A stretch of 64,000 nt of DNA, from the NCBI GenBank assembly GCA_018402345.1, contig JAGYIV010000010.1, positions 434,001 to 498,000 on the forward strand. Reading direction: 5' to 3'. The notes beneath the pieces are model-generated. The model did not search any database and had not been told where the DNA came from. It was given only the letters and a program-made list of their open reading frames with translations. Position 1 is the stretch's first letter; each line of letters starts with the position of its first letter. Shown here in pieces: positions 26,186 to 33,564 of this stretch. A program made the position numbers and the translations under genes. This DNA comes from Terrimicrobiaceae bacterium. Its GTDB lineage: Bacteria > Verrucomicrobiota > Verrucomicrobiia > Chthoniobacterales > Terrimicrobiaceae.

Positions 26186-26232
26186 TGGCTGGACCCGGAA
26201 TCGAACCGGGGACAAGAGGATTTTCAGTCCCC
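26186..26232 (-). other. tRNA-Phe 3' fragment; probable integration (att) site
   Basis: Read leftward, 26232-26186 gives the anticodon arm GGGGA-CTGAAAA-TCCTC (anticodon GAA, phenylalanine), a five-base variable region, a complete T arm (CCCGG-TTCGATT-CCGGG) and the 3' acceptor strand TCCAGCC plus discriminator A. The 5' half (acceptor strand GGCTGGA and D arm) that should lie at higher coordinates is absent. A tyrosine integrase gene starts 66 bp away on that side. This is the expected outcome of site-specific integration into a tRNA gene, which leaves a 3' fragment at one boundary of the element. Confidence 0.7.
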
Positions 26233-26297
26233 GTGTTTGCGTAGGGGGCTTGACTTCGGCGGACAGTTGGCGGATAGATTTGAGGGTATCAATTGCC

Positions 26298-27620
26298 ATG
26301 TCCAAACCCCCGGCAAAAAAGCGCGCTAAAAAGCTCATAGCCGACCTTCCTTCCGGCGTTTCGGTCATAGGCACCCAATCCGGGCGAGGTCGACGGTATT
26401 TCCGCGTTCGCCTCGGCAAGAAGTTTACGGGAGGCCTGGTGTCGAAAAGGGATTTTCCAAACCTCTCGGAGGCGAGGGACTGGATTTTTGGTTCCAAGAG
26501 CGGAATGTCCCCCCACAAGGCCAATCCCGGTGCGATTCTGGATTTGAAGGACAAGGCTGGAACGAGCGCGTTTTTGCTTTCGCCGGCTCAACTCGACGAG
26601 GCGGCTGCAGCCATTCGGAGATGCGGAGAGGCGGGCTTGAGTTTGACCGGAGCGGTCGAGTTTGCGGTCCGGCATGCCAAGCCGCAAGCGGGAACGCTCG
26701 ATGTCGCCAAGGCGATGGAACTGGCCGCGAATGAAAAAACGAAGGGCGGCAAGGCTCCGAGCTATGTCGCCGATCTCAAAAAACGCTGGAAGCGATTCAA
26801 GAACTGGCTGCCTGCTGCCAAAAGCAAGGCGATCAATTCCATCGGTTCCCATGATGTGAGGAAATTTTTGACCGCCTGCTCGCTGAAGCCTGCGGGGGAG
26901 CGCAACATGCTCAGGAACCTCTCCGTTCTCTTCACATGGGCCGTGAAGCACCATTATGCCGCAAGCAATCCCTGCGAGGGAATAAGCGTGGAGAATAAAA
27001 CGGCAAAAGCCCCCGTTCGGATTTTGTCGCTCGAGGAGGCCTGCAAAATCCTGAAAGTTTCCTCTGAGGGCTTTGAGGTGGATGGGGGCTGGAAAGACCC
27101 GATGCTTGCCAAGTTGTCGCGTGTGGAGGCCATGGAGATGGTCCCTTTTGTGGCCGTGGGAACCTTCGCGGGGCTCCGACCCGAGGAATCGATGGGCCTT
27201 GATTGGAAAATGATCGACCTGAGCGCTCGCCACATCGACATCCCGGCCTCCCTGGCCAAGGACCGGAACCGGAGAATTGTGGAAATTTCCGACAACCTTC
27301 TCCAGTGGTTGGAGACTTGTCGGAGGAAATCCGGTTCGATCATTCCGCAGAACTTTCGCCGAAAACGCCGGGCGCTTTGCAGAAAAATGGGCTGGGACGA
27401 GTGGCCGAAGGATGTCCTCAGGCACTCGTTCGGGTCCTACCATCTTGCCATGCACAGCAATGCGCCCCAAACGGCCGAACTCATGGGCCACCGGGATGTG
27501 AAGATGCTCTACCGGCATTACCGCGAGGTCATCAAAGACAAAGGCTCTGTCCAGGCTTACTGGGAGATCGTCCCGGGGGTTCGGCTGAAGGAAAAAAAAG
27601 GGCCGCGAAGAGCCCCTTGA
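26298..27620 (+). CDS. Tyrosine-type site-specific integrase
   Basis: A 440-residue phage-integrase-family recombinase. The catalytic arginines are R294 in FAGLRPEES and the one in DVLRHSFGSYH (about residue 375). The next catalytic pair is LMGH (H398), and the nucleophile is Y408 in YRHY, ten residues after that histidine. The first histidine of the HxxR motif is replaced by aspartate (KDVLRH), a position that varies in related integrases. An N-terminal DNA-binding region and a core-binding domain (about residues 135-230) precede the catalytic domain. The start is MSKPPAKKRAKK at 26298. Codon usage has less C-ending bias than the core genes to the left. It lies next to the tRNA-Phe fragment and probably integrated the element there. 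Confidence 0.92.
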   Translation: MSKPPAKKRAKKLIADLPSGVSVIGTQSGRGRRYFRVRLGKKFTGGLVSKRDFPNLSEARDWIFGSKSGMSPHKANPGAILDLKDKAGTSAFLLSPAQLDEAAAAIRRCGEAGLSLTGAVEFAVRHAKPQAGTLDVAKAMELAANEKTKGGKAPSYVADLKKRWKRFKNWLPAAKSKAINSIGSHDVRKFLTACSLKPAGERNMLRNLSVLFTWAVKHHYAASNPCEGISVENKTAKAPVRILSLEEACKILKVSSEGFEVDGGWKDPMLAKLSRVEAMEMVPFVAVGTFAGLRPEESMGLDWKMIDLSARHIDIPASLAKDRNRRIVEISDNLLQWLETCRRKSGSIIPQNFRRKRRALCRKMGWDEWPKDVLRHSFGSYHLAMHSNAPQTAELMGHRDVKMLYRHYREVIKDKGSVQAYWEIVPGVRLKEKKGPRRAP

Positions 27621-27693
27621 CAAAAGCAAAACCCGCCGGAAATTCCAGCATGTTTTTCTCCCAGAAAACAGGACGCCACCGACGCCGGGCATA

Positions 27694-28711
27694 GGGGTCA
27701 GTCCCGCGTATTGACGCTTTTTTGAAATTTGTCATATTCCACCTATGGCGAGACAACTTCGAATCGAATATGCGGGGGCAATTTATCATGTGATGAGCCG
27801 GGGGGACCGGAAGGAGAGCATTTTTTGGGATGACGAGGACCGTCGGGGATTTTTGCGGACGCTTGGGGAGGTCTGCGGGCGTGCGGGTTGGCAGGTGCAT
27901 GCCTATTGTCTGATGGGCAATCATTTTCACCTGGTGCTGGAGACGCCGCAACCGACGCTGGTGGCGGGGATGAAGTGGTTTTTGGGCACCTATACGCAGC
28001 GATTCAATGTGCGGCACCGATTGAGGGGGCATTTGTTTGCTGGACGCTACAAGTCGCTGTTGGTGGATGGTTCGGATGATATGTATTTGCGCGTGGTCTG
28101 CGACTATGTGCATCTGAATCCGGCGCGGGCGGGGTTGCTCGGCGAGCAAGGGAGGTTGGAGGATTATGCTTGGAGCAGTTTTCCCGAATACCTCAAGCCG
28201 GCGAAGCGAAGGGTCGGGTGGTTGCGCGTGGACCGGTTGTTCGGGGAAATGGGAATCCGGCGGGATAACAAAAGGGGAAGACGGGAATTCGGGGAGATCA
28301 TGGCACGGCGTTGCGGTGTGGAAGGTCATGCGGATGAGGAACTCTGGAATGGAATTCGACGGGGTTGGAAACTGGGGTCGGAGGATTTTGTCGAGCGCTT
28401 GGTTGCGATGGGGCACGGCGGAGGAGGCAATCCCTTGATCCATTCGAGGGAAGCGGTGGAGGAGACGATGGAGGAAAAAGCACGGGGAATCATGAGAGGG
28501 TTTTTAAACGAGCGGGGGATGGGGTTGGAGGAATTCCGCAAGCTCAGAAAGGGGAATGTAGACAAGATTCTTCTGGCAATGGAGTTGAGGAGTAAAACAA
28601 CGATGACGATGGCTTGGATCGCAGAGGAGTTGAATGCGGGCACGCCTCAGACACTATGGCGGGCATTGTGGGCAATCACCAAAAAATGCGATAATACGCG
28701 GGACTGACCCC
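27694..28711 (+). mobile_element. RAYT-type transposable unit with 19-bp inverted ends
   Basis: The transposase gene is bounded by perfect 19-bp inverted repeats: GGGGTCAGTCCCGCGTATT at 27694-27712 and its reverse complement at 28693-28711. The right end overlaps the last codons of the transposase. No clear target-site duplication is visible. The right end is followed by a second partial copy in a 23-bp tandem repeat and then by the truncated esterase gene. Confidence 0.75.
27745..28707 (+). CDS. REP-associated tyrosine transposase (Y1/HUH family)
   Basis: A 320-residue single-strand transposase of the RAYT/TnpA-REP family. The HUH metal site is in MGNHFHLVLE (near residue 72) and the likely catalytic tyrosine in GTYTQRFNVRH. 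YAGAIYHVMSRGD at the N-terminus, RGHLFAGRYKSLLVD and VVCDYVHLNPARAGL are the standard conserved blocks. The C-terminal third (residues 200-320) is an extension that resembles a DnaA-like or helix-turn-helix tail seen in longer RAYTs. The ATG at 27745 lies 32 bp inside the left inverted repeat. The gene looks intact. Such proteins mobilise or maintain short palindromic repeats. Confidence 0.92.
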   Translation: MARQLRIEYAGAIYHVMSRGDRKESIFWDDEDRRGFLRTLGEVCGRAGWQVHAYCLMGNHFHLVLETPQPTLVAGMKWFLGTYTQRFNVRHRLRGHLFAGRYKSLLVDGSDDMYLRVVCDYVHLNPARAGLLGEQGRLEDYAWSSFPEYLKPAKRRVGWLRVDRLFGEMGIRRDNKRGRREFGEIMARRCGVEGHADEELWNGIRRGWKLGSEDFVERLVAMGHGGGGNPLIHSREAVEETMEEKARGIMRGFLNERGMGLEEFRKLRKGNVDKILLAMELRSKTTMTMAWIAEELNAGTPQTLWRALWAITKKCDNTRD

Positions 28712-29807
28712 AAGCGGTGCGCGGGACTGACCCCAAGCGGTGCGGTGTCTCCGGGAAAGCAAAAGTCCCCTTGAGATGCTGGTCAAACCACAGGGTCCTG
28801 CATACCTCGGATTCGGGAAGGCTCCTGTGGGTGAAGTGTGGAACAACTGTGTAACGGACGGCCTTGCTGCCGATTTTCTTCCAGTTCTCCGTCATCGCAT
28901 CAAACGGGCCGGCGTGGTCGTTGGACGCGGAGGTGAAAAGGATCGGGCAGGTCACGCGCGGGATGTAGGCTTCAGCCAGGATCGTCGGCGTCATCATGTC
29001 GTGTGGACGGGGTTTCACGACGGCTTCGGGCAAATCGGCCAACTTTTCCGTGATGCCGCCGCTGCCGCCACAGGAGGGAACTGCGGCCTTCACGCGCTTG
29101 TCGATGCCAGCGAGATTGAGCGTGATTTTTCCGCCCATGGAATGTCCGGTTATGCCCAGTTTTGCGGGATCGACCTCGGGCTGTTGCTCTAAAAAGGTAA
29201 GCGCACGCCGCGCCGCGAGGACGAGGAGGAACCAGTTGTTGTTCCTCGGCGACTCGATTGTAACCAGCGTTTTGTCGTCGGGTTTCGCGGAGCCAACGGC
29301 GTCGTAGTGGGTATTGTGCTTTTGGGTGGGATCGATCGCGCCCCAGTCGGTATTGGCGTCACCTTCCTGCATTTGTTCCATCGGGTTGCCAAGCCAGTTG
29401 ATCGAGAGTCCAGCGTAACCATTGTCAGCGGCCCAGATGGCGGCACTCACCCGGGCTTTCCCGCCGCCTCCGTGAATCTGCAAAATGCCGGGCAGTTTCT
29501 TGCCACTTTTCGGAAAAGCATAAAAGGCGGCCAGTCGGGATTTTTGGCCTTTGAAAGTGCCAACCGTAAAAACCACATGGCGAATGGTGATGTCCCCTTC
29601 CTTCCACTCCCTCACGACCTCGGTTTCGAGCAGTTCCTTGGTCGGATCATAATCCCCCCAAAGTTCATCCACATTCGTGGGAATCTTCCCGTCCACCAAC
29701 GGCGGCAGGGAATCCGTGGCCGGAGCGGTTTCGGCCCATGCTCCGTGCGGGAGGGACGCGGCCAGTGTTGCTGTTGCCAAAAGGATTTTCATTTTTTTCA
29801 TGTTCAT
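28647..29807 (-). pseudogene. Secreted alpha/beta-hydrolase (acetyl-esterase-like), 3'-truncated by the RAYT unit
   Basis: The frame starts at an ATG (29807, GGGAG upstream) with a signal peptide ending in PHGAWA. It continues as a dienelactone-hydrolase/acetyl-xylan-esterase-type fold: ILQIHGGGGKARVSAAIW, then ITGHSMGGKI with the nucleophile serine, and a late histidine in VPHFTHRSLPE. It is a clear paralogue of the 633-residue esterase at 41447-43348 (both have RRALTFLE and GHSMGGK). The homology stops at FPETP (about 28743); the remaining 30 or so codons are read from the transposon end. Thus some 250 residues present in the paralogue, beyond the hydrolase domain, are lost. The hydrolase triad region is nearly complete, so residual activity is possible. 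Confidence 0.8.
28697..28742. repeat. Two tandem 23-bp copies of the RAYT right-end motif
   Basis: The unit starting CGCGGGACTGACCCCAAGCG occurs twice in a row (28697-28719 and 28720-28742) at the junction of the RAYT unit and the truncated esterase. Confidence 0.9.
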
Positions 29808-29829
29808 AAAAAGCTCCCAACTATTCATA

Positions 29830-30241
29830 TATATTGGCGAAATAATTTATTTTGGAGGAAAGTTGCAGATGTCAGCCGACATGAACGCAGGATGCAGGCT
29901 TGATTTGGTCAGCGCGGGGAGGGTTCGCCGGCCCGCTGCTTTGGTCGTTTTTTTCGGTTATTTGAGTCGATCCCATAATTTGTTAGGATTTTGGTTTAGT
30001 TCGCGTGGATTTGCGTTATTCGCAGACTAGAGATGTCACAGAGTGCTCGGTGCCTATCCCACATTGTTTTATCCATTTGGGCAGGAATGCGCCCCCTTTG
30101 AGCGCCCCTTTGGGGCCAACTTTTAGTTGCTCCTTCTTCAGCTTTCGCAAGATTTTGGATCTCCCGCATGCCCCGGCGCTCGATTGTGGTTAAAGTTCCT
30201 GCCTTTTCAGCTTGGGAATGGAATGTCTGCAAACTCACTTT
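29830..30241. other. Intergenic region without a supported gene
   Basis: This stretch is AT-richer than its surroundings. It separates two leftward genes and holds the esterase upstream region at its left end. A short frame of 80 codons (29996-30238, leftward) has no recognisable product and is not accepted. No hairpin with a T-tract was found. Confidence 0.5.
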
Positions 30242-33200
30242 TTATTGCCCTAACGGGATTGGCTGGGTGTAAAGTTTTTTGACTTTGTATTGGGCTGGGG
30301 TGGTTTCTGTCGCGGGAGTGGTGATTTCGACTTCCACTAAAGTTTTGGTGAGGGCTTCGGAGTCGGCTATGAAAGGATTGCTGGCGCTTTCGGGTTGGTT
30401 TTTATTCTGGAGTTGGCCTGCTTGCGCGTAGGCGTAGATGGTGAAAAAGTTGCTGCAGGTGGTGAGACCGGGGAAGAAGGCGCTCAGGCGGCCTTCATTT
30501 TCTTTGATGCTTCTGTATGCGGGACTACCACTATTGATTTGGTAGCTATGATATTGGCTTCTTCGGCCGTAATCCGCCACGCCTCGGATTTCGGTAACCT
30601 CTCCTGGCAGGATGAGCGATGTGGCGGGCCAGTTTCTCGCGGTGCGCCAAGCGCTCCATGTGCTATTTTCCGTAGACCACTTGGTGGAGCTGTTGCTGGT
30701 GATATTACTGCTAATCGATGTGGCAAATGGCGTATTGCCCCGGAAAGTAATAAAATCAGTCCCTTGGTGTCTCATATCTACTTTGTCGAAAGTCATATTT
30801 GATCCGCTTACTGTTCGAGCCAGCGCGCTGCCGAGTTGGAAGTCCGTATCTGAGGTGCTTTCCAGCGCTTGCACCAATGCCGGGATATTGTTACGGGGGG
30901 AAATTGTGCCGTTATTGATGCTGGTATCTACTGCAAAAGCACCATTGGGATTTATCGGGGCGATTTTAAGATTTGAGGAAGAGGAGGAATTGGATGAAAA
31001 GGAAATCACATCCAACATCGCCCAGTCGGGGATAAGATTTCTGGCATTCTCCCTTTGATGTCTCGGCATGAAGCGCAACCGGCGCCAGTTCACATTGGTG
31101 GGGACTTTACCGAGGTCGCTCGGTGAATTAAAAGTCGCGTTCCCAGTCGAATCCAGGGTATAAAGCTTCCGGGGCAAATAAATCCAGGAATGTTCTGTCG
31201 TAATAAAGTAATCCGGCTCTTCAGCTCCCATGGGGCTCGGATCTCCAGGAATATCACGAGTTTCAGTCTCCGAGGGCCGCAGACCATATCCACCATAATA
31301 CGTATTATGCCCTCCAGTAGAATTACTAGATGCATTGTGAGTTTTCTGAGTATAAATAGCGGCGCCTATTCTCGGATATGTATATGGTGCCACGGCCCAT
31401 GCCGTTTCCCCTTTAACGCGGGAGTCGATGCGTTGGAGGGTTAAGTTTCCGCTAAAGTTAGCTAGTGCCTCTGAATTTAAATGGTCCGATGAGGTTTTAA
31501 TAGGCGTGTTTAAAACAATCGTTCCATTAATACCTAATTTACTCATAATGAATGACCCTGTAAGCCAATCTCTTAAGGCATCAGAAGAGTTGGATGATCC
31601 CGCAAAGAGCTTCACATCTCCCATAACCAAAGTAGGATTCCCCACGATCGACCAAGGGAGATTGTTATTGCCGTCAAAGTCAGGTGTGTCCGTGTCATTA
31701 AGGATATACTGCTCACTTGTAAGCTGACACCAATAGGGAAGTCGATTCCCAACGGACCCATTTGTAACAAATTTAATTGCATCAAGGAGAGTGAAGGGTC
31801 TGCTTAGCGTGAATGGCCCAATAGTGCGGTTTGTTGTATTTCCTAATGAATCGCGCAATGTAAATGTAAGACTCTGGATTGTAGCTTCCAGATAAACTCC
31901 AGTGTTGCCATAAGGATAATAGCTTGCAAATAAAAATTCAATAATAGGCATGGGATAAAGAAGAATGCCACGCCCCCCACCGGGCCCCTCATCATAATCA
32001 CTGTAATTGATTTTGAAGCCAAATTCATTGATGCAACCAGTTGGAATATCGGCATAATATCCAGATGGCGGAAAAGTCGCCGTGCCATTCTCACTAATGA
32101 CAGGACCAGTATAAGAGCTTTGGACTGTGGGAATATCGTGCGACCCCGGCGTGCGCATCTGCAGCATATTGGCGATTGTTTGCTTGAGGCCGTTAACGGT
32201 GGTGTTTGAAGTCTGTGCCATATTGCCAGTCCAACTCCATGGTTGGCCGTATTTGTCATTAAATGTCTGGCCGTAAATGTTCCGAAGAAATGTGCTGTTC
32301 AGAGAATTGTAAACGATATCGACGCCGGTAGAATTCAGCGGAACTTCAGCTTGGTCATTGATGTGCAAGCGGCGCGCTCCCCACGGGGTGTATTTGAGGT
32401 GGAAGTCACTCAAGGGAGCGGTGCTGATGTTGGACATCTGGTTGCCACTGAATCCAGTGACTCCAGCTGCTTGCTCATCCCGGAAAAAGTGCCCCCAATT
32501 GGTTATATCAGATGTGCTTGAGCCACTGCCATCAATTGTGTTTCGAAAATTAGTAAGATTTCCAGTCGTAAAAGCAGATAGAGACATGGACCGCGGGGTC
32601 GAAACATTAAGAGTCGAGCGGTTTTCCGTCGCTGCGTTGATGTTTATTTTAGTTAACTCGTCATCAATATAATACGCTATACGGCCGACGAGATTCCCTT
32701 CGGCATCTCTGATCTCCTCCATGTTGACATTGATTTCCTCGGAGGAATTTCCTGTCAGGGATAAAGTGCTGGTCGCATTCCCGACGGGGTTGGAGAGGTT
32801 GTTGAGGTTGGCTATCTCTGCGCTGGAGTTTCCAGCAAGTGGCGTGCTTGTGCTGTTTACCGTGAGATTCCCTGAAGAAAATAACTCCACCGTGGTGTTT
32901 TGAGTCACTGTGCCGTTTTGAAAGAAATACTTGTGGATCGCACCTGGTTGGGTCGTGACGACAGAGGTGTAATTTCCGGTGAGATTGCCTGTTGTATTGA
33001 AGCCTAAAGCGATTTTCGCCATGGCCTGCTGGGTGGCGAGTTCGGCGAGGCCGGTGGCGGCGTTTTGATTGGAGAAGTTGCGGGCGGCGAGTTGTTCGAT
33101 GCGGGCGGTGGAGAGGAAGCCGACGACGGTGGTGGTGAGGAGGGCGATGACGAGGAGGACGAGGACAAGGGCGCTTCCAGAGTCAGCGTGTTTTTCAAAT

Positions 33201-33256
33201 AAACGACGCTTCATGACGGCAAAAGCGCATGCAGGGAGAGGACGAAAAGTATGCAT
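30242..33256 (-). CDS. Verru_Chthon cassette protein A-like, pilin-type N-terminus
   Basis: A 1004-residue protein. After a basic start it has one hydrophobic helix (SALVLVLLVIALLTTTVVGFL, residues 28-48) followed by STARIEQLAARN and AATGLAELATQQAMAKI, like the N-terminal helix of pseudopilins and PilX-type minor pilins. The rest is long, beta-rich and unusually rich in Asn, Ser and Thr. This is the layout of Verru_Chthon cassette protein A, known from Verrucomicrobiota, where it is normally accompanied by cassette proteins B, C and D. None of these partners is adjacent here. It is probably anchored by the N-terminal helix and exposed outside the inner membrane, perhaps through a type II secretion or type IV pilus-like system. 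Codon usage is AT-richer than in the flanking genes. Confidence 0.55.
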   Translation of the reverse strand: MHTFRPLPACAFAVMKRRLFEKHADSGSALVLVLLVIALLTTTVVGFLSTARIEQLAARNFSNQNAATGLAELATQQAMAKIALGFNTTGNLTGNYTSVVTTQPGAIHKYFFQNGTVTQNTTVELFSSGNLTVNSTSTPLAGNSSAEIANLNNLSNPVGNATSTLSLTGNSSEEINVNMEEIRDAEGNLVGRIAYYIDDELTKININAATENRSTLNVSTPRSMSLSAFTTGNLTNFRNTIDGSGSSTSDITNWGHFFRDEQAAGVTGFSGNQMSNISTAPLSDFHLKYTPWGARRLHINDQAEVPLNSTGVDIVYNSLNSTFLRNIYGQTFNDKYGQPWSWTGNMAQTSNTTVNGLKQTIANMLQMRTPGSHDIPTVQSSYTGPVISENGTATFPPSGYYADIPTGCINEFGFKINYSDYDEGPGGGRGILLYPMPIIEFLFASYYPYGNTGVYLEATIQSLTFTLRDSLGNTTNRTIGPFTLSRPFTLLDAIKFVTNGSVGNRLPYWCQLTSEQYILNDTDTPDFDGNNNLPWSIVGNPTLVMGDVKLFAGSSNSSDALRDWLTGSFIMSKLGINGTIVLNTPIKTSSDHLNSEALANFSGNLTLQRIDSRVKGETAWAVAPYTYPRIGAAIYTQKTHNASSNSTGGHNTYYGGYGLRPSETETRDIPGDPSPMGAEEPDYFITTEHSWIYLPRKLYTLDSTGNATFNSPSDLGKVPTNVNWRRLRFMPRHQRENARNLIPDWAMLDVISFSSNSSSSSNLKIAPINPNGAFAVDTSINNGTISPRNNIPALVQALESTSDTDFQLGSALARTVSGSNMTFDKVDMRHQGTDFITFRGNTPFATSISSNITSNSSTKWSTENSTWSAWRTARNWPATSLILPGEVTEIRGVADYGRRSQYHSYQINSGSPAYRSIKENEGRLSAFFPGLTTCSNFFTIYAYAQAGQLQNKNQPESASNPFIADSEALTKTLVEVEITTPATETTPAQYKVKKLYTQPIPLGQ

Positions 33257-33564
33257 TATTATTTTATTAATATCTGCAATATATTGAAATTTATAATTTT
33301 CATTTTTAAAGTAATCAGGACCGCCGTGTGCTTCCCCCTTTCAGAGTTGACACACGGCGGCGGCACCGGGCGGCCCCGGGACTCTTTGATCCTTGGGACC
33401 ATCCATGTCGCCCCCCTCAGGGTTTCATGGCGGCGGTTCTATGGTTTCCCATAGTTCACTTACCCCATGCAGGAACCACTGTGATCGCTCCCCCGAGCTT
33501 GGCAGCGGTTGCCTGCAAAACCAATTTATCCAAAGTCTCTTTTCTCCCTCTCCATTTTCCCTGC
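33257..33564. other. Intergenic region with a 10-bp-arm hairpin
   Basis: An inverted repeat with arms CCGCCGTGTG (33321-33330) and CACACGGCGG (33351-33360) and a 20-base loop lies between the autotransporter-like gene and the cassette-A-like gene. Reading leftward it is followed by an AT-rich stretch with TTTAAAAATG but no clean T-run, so it may be a weak terminator or an mRNA stability element. The left part (33257-33320) is very AT-rich and probably holds the promoter of the cassette-A-like gene. Confidence 0.5.

Noticed and set aside
29871-29885. 15-bp sequence GTCAGCCGACATGAA also present at 38820-38834
   Set aside because: It was considered as a shared insertion-element end, but the flanks do not match and a 15-bp match in 64 kb near mobile DNA is too weak alone.
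29996-30238. Small leftward frame of 80 codons
   Set aside because: There is no ribosome-binding site, no similarity to a known family, and it overlaps an AT-rich control region.
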